Origin: Bacillota bacterium
Lineage (GTDB): Bacteria > Bacillota > Clostridia > Acetivibrionales > Acetivibrionaceae
Assembly: GCA_023398495.1 (NCBI GenBank)
Contig: JAEWSG010000004.1
Location: forward strand, 1-22,300
Length of the DNA: 22,300 bases
Direction: 5' to 3'
Shown here: positions 15,276 to 22,300 of the stretch, piece by piece
Position numbering within the stretch: the stretch's first letter is position 1
How the letters are laid out: every line of letters begins with the position of its first letter
Made by a program: the position numbers and the translations under genes
The notes under the pieces: model-generated
Database searches by the model: none
What the model saw: only the letters and a program-made list of their open reading frames with translations
What the model was told of the DNA's origin: nothing

Positions 15276-15318
15276 TCTTTGTGTCTGAAAGTTGGTGTAA
15301 ACTGATAGCCTGAATGAA

Positions 15319-17499
15319 CTAAGGTCCAAAGCCTTCTATTTTCCATCCTGTCTGAGGAGATTCATAAATCATGCGGCAACTAAAATCCTGCCTGCCGTTA
15401 TTAATAGTGGTACTTCTTTTGTATTGAAGCTCCACCGTTACATAATAGAATTTCCTGTTCTTGTCAGGTCTGTCAATTGGTTTGACACCTAACTGCTTTA
15501 CCGACTTAAGGTTATCAAAACTTGATTTTGCTCCAATTTCATTACCGGTTAGCGGAAGCCCAATCACCTCGCTAAACAATTGATCATTCAGCATATTTGA
15601 TGTTAAATTTCCAAGTAGTTCTTTTTTGGAAATACAGTATGTTGCAGTTCTAGCATCTTTATTATTAAGTGCCTTGAAATATTCCTCAATCACCTGTTCC
15701 GGCTCTAATTCAGCTAATCTTTCTTCAGTGCTGTCTGCTTTAACCCTTTGTGTAAACCAGTCAGAAAGCGTTTTGCCTGTCACTTTTTCAAAACTGTTTC
15801 CTTTTAAACTACAGGCATTAAATGCACTATGCCGCCCTGAACTGATGAACGCTCCTATTATTTTGTCATCTTTTTTCACAACAATACCTCTGCAGTTTTG
15901 AATTGGATAAAACTCCTGAGGCATGCTCTCACGGATTCTATAAATATCAACAGTAATGTCAGGGGAATTGGAATACCCACTCATGTCTAAACCTATATCC
16001 TTTGAAAGTTCATTGTTGTACGCAAAATAGTATGCATTTGGATTAAATCCAGACAAGGTACTGATGCCGTTGAGCTTGTTTTCCATCGTATTTATCCTGT
16101 AATCAAGCGTCCACCCATATTCCCCAAACAGCTCCACGGCATTGGTATCATCCATATCAACCTTGATGTTTGTATTCTCAAAAAACGAATCAATATAGCG
16201 TGCAAAATCTTTCCCGGTTTCGTAAAGACCGCCATCCTTAAAGACATATGCCTTATTATACAACGTATTGTAGTATAGGATACAGCTGTATCCTCCAGAA
16301 CTATTAGACAATTCTATCCTATACTGATTGGTATTATTATTGTTTAAGTCATCCTCTTTTGAAGGCGTTTGACTGGCTTCTATCGTTGATTCTATATTTG
16401 CTACTATTTTCGAATCAGCCGTTTCAAATTTGACTGTTGATTTAAAACCTATTATCTCTGAAAGAAAATCAATTTTTACTTTACCATACTCTGCTGCATT
16501 TGTCGCTTCAGCCAAATCTGAAGTACTGCCGGATGAGTTATTTTCCAGCCCTGCTTCCTCTCTCTGCTCAGGATTTGTAACCAGTGCTACTCCAACAACA
16601 ATGACAGCGACAATTGATACAACAACTACCCAGAAAGAAGGTTTTTTATAGTTCAAAACATTTTTAATCCTCCCTTTTACATTCCCCTCCCCAAAGGCAA
16701 GAGGACTTCCATTGAGGATATTTCTCTCGGTAGCAAGTGATAATAAGGAAGTAGCATAGGGCTTTTTGATGCCTTCGTCCATTTTCCTCAGTACTCTTTC
16801 ATCACAGGAAAGCTCCATGTCCATACTCATCAACCTGAACGCAATCCACACAAGAGGATTAAACCAATGGATAGACAATATTAAGAAGGCCAATATCTTA
16901 ATGATATGGTCTTTTCGATGGATATGTGTCTGTTCGTGCAGCAAAGTATAGCTTCTCTCTTCAACACCAAGCCTGGCCGGCAAATAAATCCTTGGCCGTA
17001 TAAAACCAAGCACAAACGGTGTTTTTAAATTCTTGGCTTCGTAAATATTCTGCTCCATTAATTTCGCATTTTGGAGCTGTCTTTTTAATCTCAAAACAGA
17101 TACAAGACTATAAACAAGCAGTACTATTATGCCAAAAATCCAGATATATGCCCCTATTTCTGTATAAATCTGCATCGGATTTACACTATCTCCGACAGTA
17201 GGGGCAGGAAGTGTCTCGTTTACGAATGAATCAACTACTTCTATTCCGCTATTAATTTGTGGCATTTGCTGATAAATAATATCTTGAGGAATCGGAACAG
17301 TACTGGTATCTCGTGGTAATAAACTAAACATACTTTCAATAGAAAACGGAATTATAAGACGAAATGCCACCACACCCCATAAGGCATACGAGATGAATTT
17401 GGGTGCTCTCTTAAGTAATAGTCTGATAAGTATCACAAAAAGTATTACATAACTTGCCGTAAGACTCATATTCAAGATTGTTAGAAATAATCCATTCAT
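15319..17499 (-). CDS. blaR1: BlaR1/MecR1-type M56 metalloprotease sensor
   Basis: A 726-aa membrane sensor-protease that would cleave or inactivate BlaI when stimulated. N-terminal helices (about 5-30, 40-60, 112-135) flank the zinc protease site HEQTH (188-192), with a likely third ligand Glu229 in MELSCDE, followed by further helices to about 308. The external C-terminal region (310-726) differs from BlaR1 of staphylococci: I find no penicillin-binding SxxK serine site, and its last 120 residues (from EQVIEEYFKALNNKD) resemble the DUF4829-type domain found on clostridial BlaR1-like proteins. The sensed ligand is therefore unlikely to be recognised in the classical beta-lactam way. The ATG at 17499 has GGAGG inside the end of blaI, 2 nt from its stop. 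Confidence 0.88.
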   Translation of the reverse strand: MNGLFLTILNMSLTASYVILFVILIRLLLKRAPKFISYALWGVVAFRLIIPFSIESMFSLLPRDTSTVPIPQDIIYQQMPQINSGIEVVDSFVNETLPAPTVGDSVNPMQIYTEIGAYIWIFGIIVLLVYSLVSVLRLKRQLQNAKLMEQNIYEAKNLKTPFVLGFIRPRIYLPARLGVEERSYTLLHEQTHIHRKDHIIKILAFLILSIHWFNPLVWIAFRLMSMDMELSCDERVLRKMDEGIKKPYATSLLSLATERNILNGSPLAFGEGNVKGRIKNVLNYKKPSFWVVVVSIVAVIVVGVALVTNPEQREEAGLENNSSGSTSDLAEATNAAEYGKVKIDFLSEIIGFKSTVKFETADSKIVANIESTIEASQTPSKEDDLNNNNTNQYRIELSNSSGGYSCILYYNTLYNKAYVFKDGGLYETGKDFARYIDSFFENTNIKVDMDDTNAVELFGEYGWTLDYRINTMENKLNGISTLSGFNPNAYYFAYNNELSKDIGLDMSGYSNSPDITVDIYRIRESMPQEFYPIQNCRGIVVKKDDKIIGAFISSGRHSAFNACSLKGNSFEKVTGKTLSDWFTQRVKADSTEERLAELEPEQVIEEYFKALNNKDARTATYCISKKELLGNLTSNMLNDQLFSEVIGLPLTGNEIGAKSSFDNLKSVKQLGVKPIDRPDKNRKFYYVTVELQYKRSTTINNGRQDFSCRMIYESPQTGWKIEGFGP

Positions 17500-17501
17500 T
17501 A

Positions 17502-17864
17502 CTATACCTCCTTGTGCTCATCAATTAACTTTTTCAACTCCTCTGCCTGGTGCTTGCTTATTTTTTTCCCGCCTATAAAAGCTGTCAGGAATTTTGGCAG
17601 TGATCCTCCAAAGGTATCTTCAACAAAACGTATGCTTTGTTTTGCATAGTATTCATCCTTTGTAATCAGAGATGAAACAGTAGCATTTTCATTTTGGAAT
17701 ATTCCATTTTCACATAGTTTTTTCAAGACTGTATAGGTTGTGGACTTTTTCCAGTTCATTTGTTTTTCACATAGTTTCACAAGATCCCCTGAACCAACCG
17801 GTTCATTCAGCCAAATGATGTCTGCAAACTTTTCTTCGCTTTCTGTAAATTTATATATATCCAT
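17502..17864 (-). CDS. blaI: BlaI/MecI-family repressor
   Basis: A 120-aa winged-helix repressor of the BlaI/MecI/CopY family. Residues 5-75 make up the DNA-binding domain (ESEEKFADIIWLNEPV, KSTTYTVLKKLCENGIF), and the rest is a helical dimerisation region. The ATG at 17864 has a GGGAGG site 7 nt upstream. It is the first gene of a two-gene operon with the protease sensor and is probably autorepressed through two near-identical dyads just upstream. No beta-lactamase or penicillin-binding gene is adjacent, so its other targets must lie elsewhere. Confidence 0.93.
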   Translation of the reverse strand: MDIYKFTESEEKFADIIWLNEPVGSGDLVKLCEKQMNWKKSTTYTVLKKLCENGIFQNENATVSSLITKDEYYAKQSIRFVEDTFGGSLPKFLTAFIGGKKISKHQAEELKKLIDEHKEV

Positions 17865-17877
17865 AATTTCCTCCCTT

Positions 17878-17896
17878 GGTCTAATATTTGTAGACC
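17878..17896. promoter_or_regulatory. BlaI-type operator 1
   Basis: Perfect dyad GGTCTA-N7-TAGACC, 19 bp, placed between the predicted blaI start point (near 17900) and the ribosome-binding site. It shares half sites and spacing with operator 2. Confidence 0.7.
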
Positions 17897-17906
17897 TTAC
17901 ACCATA

Positions 17907-17925
17907 AGTCTATAACTAATAGACC
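17907..17925. promoter_or_regulatory. BlaI-type operator 2
   Basis: Dyad AGTCTA-N7-TAGACC, 19 bp, identical in plan to operator 1 and shifted by 29 bp. It covers the -10 hexamer and most of the spacer of the blaI promoter. Confidence 0.7.
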
Positions 17926-17935
17926 AAAATGTCAA
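17907..17935 (-). promoter_or_regulatory. Promoter of blaI-blaR1
   Basis: Minus-strand TTGACA (17935-17930) and TAGACT (17912-17907) have a 17-bp spacer. The -10 is imperfect and lies inside operator 2. Confidence 0.65.
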
Positions 17936-18054
17936 TAGTGGACTAAATTAGTGGTAGTGTAATTTTAGAAGCTTTATGAAGGGAATACCTACTGTTTTAG
18001 CTGTTTTATTGATATGACTTTTCAATATGGAACTTTACAAATTCTGGTTTTTTA

Positions 18055-19740
18055 TTAATTCCTGTACTCAAGAAAATCGATGTATCTTATTCCAAACTGA
18101 GCTGCTATATCGGCAGCAAAACTTGATTTTGAGGGTACTCCTGGGAGTATTTTATAGTTTCTCCTAATAACGCCTCCTGCTTCCTGTTCAGAATCACCGG
18201 GTTTTTCCTCAAACTGTGCCGCCATACTTATTAGTCGGCCGTATCCTTCACCCATACTCCCTATTCCCTTGTTGATGTCATCTAATCTAATTGCAAGTTC
18301 ATAAAGGTGTGTGACAAAGAAACACTTTGCACCTATAACTGCAAATGCAGATAAGATATCTTGTGCTATCAGGCTGCCTTCTCTCGAGTTTGTAGAAGCA
18401 AAAGCCTCATTCATAAATACAAGACTTTTGGGTGTTGCATTTTCAAGAATCAGCAATATTCTGCTTAATTCCTCCCCCAACCTCCCCTCATTGCTTTCAG
18501 GCCGTTCCTCAACAGGAAAATGCGTAAACAACTGATCTACCGGACTAACAACAGCTTTTGAAGCTGGGACAGGAATACCTGCTTGTGCAAGGACCTGTAA
18601 AATTCCAATTGCACGGATATAAGTCGTTTTTCCACCTTGATTCGGGCCTGTAATGACCTGAATTCTATCTGCACCACTAATACAAACATCATTTGTAACA
18701 ATACTATCCATCGGGCTTGAGCACCCTTTATCCGAAAGATATAAAGCAAAACTCAAATCATACATACCTTCTATGATCATACTCCGTCTATCCCAAGGAG
18801 CCAATTCAGCCCTTGAAGTGGTCAGGCCAAGACTTTTCATTTCGTTTACAAGTTTTAAAGCACCTTCATAAAACAGCATTTCTTCGGAAATTTTTCTCAG
18901 GAAAGATGAAACATTAGAAGTCATTACGTCTAGTATTTGAGCAATATTGGTAAAGATTTTATCCTTAATCTCATTTGCATTCTCCTCTAAAATATAGTCC
19001 ATCTGCTTTATAACATAAGTATTTTTATTACCTCTACCTAATTTCAACAGCTTTTTGAACCTATTTGACAAATGTTCCTTTATAGATTTATCTTTTGATA
19101 TCTCCCTATCAAAAAAGCCATTGCTATCCAGCTCCAAAACTATAGCATCCTTAAGTTTGAACGAGGTGTCCAAACTTGCATTCAGCTTTAACCTCGCATA
19201 TCCTTTGACACACTTTTTAAGTGCCATAAGAATATTTTCAAGTTTATTGTAGCTCTCATTTCCAATATACTCAGAAACTGTTTCAGACAACTTGGTTAAG
19301 CCTTCAGATGAATACCTGTTCCCATGCAGTTTTAGAACATTGTCAAGTTCTTTGCATATACCGCAGTACCCCATCAGCATACCGACACCGTTTCCCAGTT
19401 TATATTCAGATGACACATCTGCCCGTTTTCTACTAGACAACTGTCGTTCTCTCTCTATAGGTATTAATTTTTCCAATGCACACTGTAAATCCATAAACAC
19501 CTGAGGTTTCTGAGCAAATTCCTGAAGAATATCAGATCTGTATGTAATATCCTCCGTGTCTTCACAAAGTTCAGATAAAACCGATGTAATAACCCTTTTG
19601 GAATTCATGTTTTTACTTCCACAAGACATAAATTCCAGAATTCCATCTAGCTGCAAATCCTTTACAAACTCTGGTGTATCAGCCAATAGTTGAAGTTTCT
19701 TATTCGCATCCTTATACAACAAACTTAGCTTATTACCCAT
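18055..19740 (-). CDS. Stand-alone MutS-type ATPase, second of a tandem pair
   Basis: A 561-aa protein holding the helical core (about 50-330) and ATPase domain V of MutS, without the mismatch-reading and connector domains. Walker A is GPNQGGKTT (365-373), followed by the conserved TYIRAIGILQVLAQAG. The Walker B region reads SLVFMNEAFAST, so the usual Asp is Asn444 while the catalytic Glu445 remains. The switch is THLYEL with His478. The ATG at 19740 overlaps the preceding gene by 8 bp, and its GGAGGG site lies inside that gene. The function is unknown. Given similar size and translational coupling, a heterodimer with the upstream protein is likely. It has no Smr nuclease domain, so it is not MutS2. 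Confidence 0.87.
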   Translation of the reverse strand: MGNKLSLLYKDANKKLQLLADTPEFVKDLQLDGILEFMSCGSKNMNSKRVITSVLSELCEDTEDITYRSDILQEFAQKPQVFMDLQCALEKLIPIERERQLSSRKRADVSSEYKLGNGVGMLMGYCGICKELDNVLKLHGNRYSSEGLTKLSETVSEYIGNESYNKLENILMALKKCVKGYARLKLNASLDTSFKLKDAIVLELDSNGFFDREISKDKSIKEHLSNRFKKLLKLGRGNKNTYVIKQMDYILEENANEIKDKIFTNIAQILDVMTSNVSSFLRKISEEMLFYEGALKLVNEMKSLGLTTSRAELAPWDRRSMIIEGMYDLSFALYLSDKGCSSPMDSIVTNDVCISGADRIQVITGPNQGGKTTYIRAIGILQVLAQAGIPVPASKAVVSPVDQLFTHFPVEERPESNEGRLGEELSRILLILENATPKSLVFMNEAFASTNSREGSLIAQDILSAFAVIGAKCFFVTHLYELAIRLDDINKGIGSMGEGYGRLISMAAQFEEKPGDSEQEAGGVIRRNYKILPGVPSKSSFAADIAAQFGIRYIDFLEYRN

Positions 19741-21442
19741 TTTTATCCCTCCTTACACAGGGAAAATAACCTCTTTTTTTGAGAAGTTCTGCAATCTGCT
19801 CTGATGAAAGGCCATGCTTCAAAACAATATCTTTGGAATATCCAAGTCCTACCGACCTCATTCTTTTAATCTTGAAAGTTCTATTCCCTGTCAACCCCAT
19901 ACCATCAGTGTCTTCAACACCTGCAGACAGACCTGCAAGTTGGCTTCCATCCTGCACCTCTTGATTCAATGCTTCAATATCATCGGCAAGCTCTCCAAAG
20001 TGAGTTACATATATGCCTTTGCATTTGATTTTCATCAAAATCTTTATTACATCCCTTCCAAGAAAATAGCCGTCAATACTTCTTGTACTTGAAAAAGTCT
20101 CATTTAAAAGTACTAAACTTTTTGGAGTTGAATTGTTTATGATCACTGAAATTCTCTCTGCTTCCTCGCCAAGTCTTCCTTTATCTATTCCCAAAGTCTC
20201 TTCTTCGGGGAAATGGGTATGTACAACATCCATAATATCCATTTCCGCTCTCAATGCCGGAACAAAGCATCCTGCTTGAAATAAAACCTGAGCTATTCCT
20301 ACTGAACGTATGTAAGTGGTCTTTCCTCCCTTATTAGGTCCCGTCACAATAAAAATTTCTCCATCATCACCAAAATTCAAATCATTGCACACGATATTGG
20401 TAGAAAGCTCACTATTTCCGTCTGCTATCATTTGCAATGCAAGACTTAAATCAAATAAGCACTCGATTTTGGTATTTCCTCTCTTGCTGTTTGCAATTAT
20501 AGGCTTGCTAAACTTTAGTCCTAATCTTTCCATGCGGCATACAAGCTCAGAAAATTTTATATAAAACTCTGCCTCTACTTTCAACTCACAGATATCTTCA
20601 AAGCTATTGTCTGAATACTTAGTGTAAAAAGCCTGAAGGCTTTCAAAAATAGCAGGTTCTTTCACCTGCAATTTTTCAAATATCATCTCCTCCAATCGCG
20701 AAAAACGTGCATCATAGTAAATGCTACAGTAATTTTTATCCCAATCTTCCAAAAAAGCTGAACCGTAATTCAGCAATTGTGATATCAGAGGTTCATTTAC
20801 TATAGCATTCTTTTTGGTCTTATCCAGGTCAATAACAATATCCTTCAAACCCTCATAGTATCCAAACTCAAGGTACAATTCCGAGATGTTTTTGTACTCT
20901 TCCTCTATCCTTTTTATATCGTCCTTCATATCTTTAAAATCACGTTCGTGTACAAGCATCTCAGCATAGCTAAGTAGCCGTTTAAGGCCTGTTGAACGTA
21001 TACTTCCCTTTCCGGAATCAAGGCACTCCCTTATACTAGAAATTAAATCAACATATTTAGACGCTTGTTCGAAAAAACAGGTTTGAACATGAATTCCTTT
21101 CGGATTTGAAATTTTTCTCTTGAAGGAGTTTTGGATAAAAACCATATTTTTAACAAGTTCTTTAAAATCATTTATAAGCCATTGATTTTCCACAAAGTCC
21201 TGCATGATATCCAATCTATATTCCAATACCTCTTTGCTGGTACATGGACTTTTAAATAATTGGCTTATTTTCTCCCTATCATTTTCCTTAAACATTAGGC
21301 TGTCAATCACTTTATTTATACTCAGGTCCTTATAGAAATAAACAGAAGGTGTAGCTTTATCCTTCCAACACTTATACGAGCCCTCATCAGGCCATAACAA
21401 GCTGCATCTATTTGCAACCATTTTCAAATATGAATTTTCCAT
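19733..21442 (-). CDS. Stand-alone MutS-type ATPase, first of a tandem pair
   Basis: A 569-aa protein with the same plan as its neighbour: helical core (about 60-320, including EVLEYRLDIMQDFVENQ) and a MutS domain V with Walker A GPNKGGKTT (368-376), then TYIRSVGIAQVLFQAG. Its Walker B is SLVLLNETFSST, with Asn447 in place of Asp and Glu448 kept, and the switch is THFGEL with His481. The ATG at 21442 follows AGGAGGT at 6 nt. The two proteins share motif layout but differ widely in the core, pointing to an old duplication and division of roles. A promoter is not certain: a TATAAT at 21505-21500 lacks a good -35 partner. The partner and DNA substrate are unknown. Confidence 0.87.
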   Translation of the reverse strand: MENSYLKMVANRCSLLWPDEGSYKCWKDKATPSVYFYKDLSINKVIDSLMFKENDREKISQLFKSPCTSKEVLEYRLDIMQDFVENQWLINDFKELVKNMVFIQNSFKRKISNPKGIHVQTCFFEQASKYVDLISSIRECLDSGKGSIRSTGLKRLLSYAEMLVHERDFKDMKDDIKRIEEEYKNISELYLEFGYYEGLKDIVIDLDKTKKNAIVNEPLISQLLNYGSAFLEDWDKNYCSIYYDARFSRLEEMIFEKLQVKEPAIFESLQAFYTKYSDNSFEDICELKVEAEFYIKFSELVCRMERLGLKFSKPIIANSKRGNTKIECLFDLSLALQMIADGNSELSTNIVCNDLNFGDDGEIFIVTGPNKGGKTTYIRSVGIAQVLFQAGCFVPALRAEMDIMDVVHTHFPEEETLGIDKGRLGEEAERISVIINNSTPKSLVLLNETFSSTRSIDGYFLGRDVIKILMKIKCKGIYVTHFGELADDIEALNQEVQDGSQLAGLSAGVEDTDGMGLTGNRTFKIKRMRSVGLGYSKDIVLKHGLSSEQIAELLKKRGYFPCVRRDKNG

Positions 21443-21562
21443 AAGATACCTCCTGAGAAATAATCACTATTTGTATTATGTAGATAAATCACGAAAATGA
21501 TTATACTTTTGAAGCACTCTAGCAGAATTGTTTTACTAGAAATCAGACATATAAACAGGCAG

Positions 21563-21600
21563 AAAAAACGTCTTCAAGAATTAGAAGTTATTTTGTCGTT
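21563..21600 (-). terminator. Possible terminator after the PD-(D/E)XK gene
   Basis: On the minus strand an outer AACG/CGTT and an inner ACTTC/GAAG helix precede a run of six T residues. The stem is interrupted, so this is tentative. A weak promoter-like pair, TTGAAG and TTATAT, overlaps it. Confidence 0.35.
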
Positions 21601-21605
21601 ATCCC

Positions 21606-22300
21606 TTATACTGTAGCAATTTTAACCGCTTTACCCTTGAACGCAATTCCCACCTTAACAATATCCTTTATACCAAGAGCCTTAAGCTCACAATCGTATT
21701 TCTTTTCTTCTATTTGCTTTAATGCCAAATCCAATGCTTGGTCTATCGTCTCATTTTTCAACGTACTAGCCTTTTTAAACTCAATTATTACACCCTTTTT
21801 ACTCTTATCTTTCGGAATAATAATTACATCATATCTTCCAAAGCCAGATTCTCTATTAGACTTTATATCATATTCCTTGTCAATATACACTAGCATTCCC
21901 AACACAAAAGCATGGTAAAAACTTTCTGAACGATCTTCCCCCAAATCATTATAACTTAAAACATTTATAACCGTGTATGCAAATATCTCATAAAAAGTAT
22001 CTATATCACCTGTAAGCAAACTTCTTAGCATCTGCTCGACACTGCCACCTTTTATGGTCTCATCAAACCAGTCCTGCATCATGTTTCTGAAAAAGTAATG
22101 GACTTCTTTGTTTGGTACCTTCAAAGTACAGTAAACGCCATCCTCTTCCAAGTCCAGTTTCACAGGTTTAAGATAACCGCTCATAAGCATAAATGACCAA
22201 ATGCTTTTATCCGACTTGTCAATCTGGCTGTAAATAATGTTTTCATCTATTTTAATATTATCAATTGTACCTCCTTCAATTATATCCTTTATGCTCAGCT
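21606..22300 (-). CDS. PD-(D/E)XK nuclease-like protein (AAA-ATPase-like/DUF1703 type), C-terminal part
   Basis: The reading frame stays open through the right edge (first whole codon at 22298), so this is the C-terminal piece of a longer protein and the ATG at 22190 is probably internal. The visible 231 residues include KSDKSIWSFMLMSGYLKPV, characteristic of the family that joins an N-terminal AAA-like ATPase to a C-terminal PD-(D/E)XK fold. The nuclease core shows GFGRYDVIIIP with the likely catalytic Asp, and IIEFKKA, the E-x-K pair, followed by an ALKQIEEKKY helix. Such proteins are numerous in cellulolytic clostridia. Their role is not established. It lies 163 bp upstream of the MutS-type pair on the same strand, but a possible terminator separates them. 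Confidence 0.8.
   Translation of the reverse strand, partial: LSIKDIIEGGTIDNIKIDENIIYSQIDKSDKSIWSFMLMSGYLKPVKLDLEEDGVYCTLKVPNKEVHYFFRNMMQDWFDETIKGGSVEQMLRSLLTGDIDTFYEIFAYTVINVLSYNDLGEDRSESFYHAFVLGMLVYIDKEYDIKSNRESGFGRYDVIIIPKDKSKKGVIIEFKKASTLKNETIDQALDLALKQIEEKKYDCELKALGIKDIVKVGIAFKGKAVKIATV

Noticed and set aside
17965..18054. Terminator after the MutS-type pair
   Set aside because: Only a weak 6-bp TATTGA/TCAATA stem is present and no T tract follows it on the minus strand.
18055..19740. MutS2 (recombination suppressor) assignment
   Set aside because: There is no Smr domain, the protein is too short, and the Walker B differs from MutS2.
22188..22190. ATG at 22190 as the true start of the PD-(D/E)XK gene
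   Set aside because: The frame is open to the right edge and the upstream residues match the family, so the gene is truncated by the window.
1..22300. CRISPR array, tRNA, rRNA, insertion sequence or prophage genes
   Set aside because: No regularly spaced repeats, tRNA-like folds, transposase or integrase motifs were seen on either strand.

Overview
The window looks like a chromosomal segment of a low-GC, anaerobic Clostridia-type Firmicute, perhaps of the Ruminiclostridium/Acetivibrio kind. This rests on low GC, strong GGAGG-type ribosome-binding sites, sigma-A promoters with 17-bp spacers, a split ferredoxin-type glutamate synthase, a BlaI/BlaR1 pair, a YtrA-type GntR/ABC operon and a PD-(D/E)XK protein of the kind abundant in cellulolytic clostridia. 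The genus is an inference from gene content.

Layout. At 160-3646 (minus) a heterodimeric ABC exporter is encoded by two abutting genes, one with a canonical and one with a degenerate ATP site. At 3836-4435 (plus) lies a cupin with a Tyr/Pro/Met-rich N-terminus. At 4637-11669 (minus) is a nitrogen-assimilation operon: glutaminase domain, FMN/Fe-S synthase domain, a 16-Cys polyferredoxin, an FAD/NAD(P)H oxidoreductase, a GXGXG domain, then glutamine-dependent asparagine synthetase AsnB. Divergent from it, at 12071-13078 (plus), is the ammonia-dependent asparagine synthetase AsnA. At 13265-15101 (minus) is a GntR(YtrA)-ABC ATPase-permease operon. At 15319-17864 (minus) is BlaI-BlaR1. At 18055-21442 (minus) two overlapping genes encode stand-alone MutS-type ATPases. 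From 21606 to the right edge (minus) is the C-terminal part of a PD-(D/E)XK protein.

The most interesting region is the 401-bp divergent intergenic stretch between the glutamate synthase operon and asnA. Each side has a near-consensus sigma-A promoter. Each predicted transcript begins, at its extreme 5' end, with a small hairpin carrying a six-base loop that starts with A and has G at position 4 (AAAGGC and AAAGAU), the loop signature read by ANTAR antiterminator proteins. In both leaders these bases also form part of the 5' arm of a longer terminator-like stem followed by a U tract. The two structures are therefore mutually exclusive, as expected for antitermination control. This would place glutamate synthase (with AsnB downstream) and AsnA under one nitrogen-responsive RNA switch. 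A full canonical second hexaloop is not clear in either leader, so this may be a minimal variant of the motif.

Secondary points are the tandem MutS-like ATPases, both with Asn in place of the Walker B Asp, the paired BlaI operators, a GntR operator over its own promoter, and an 82-bp multi-segment inverted repeat.
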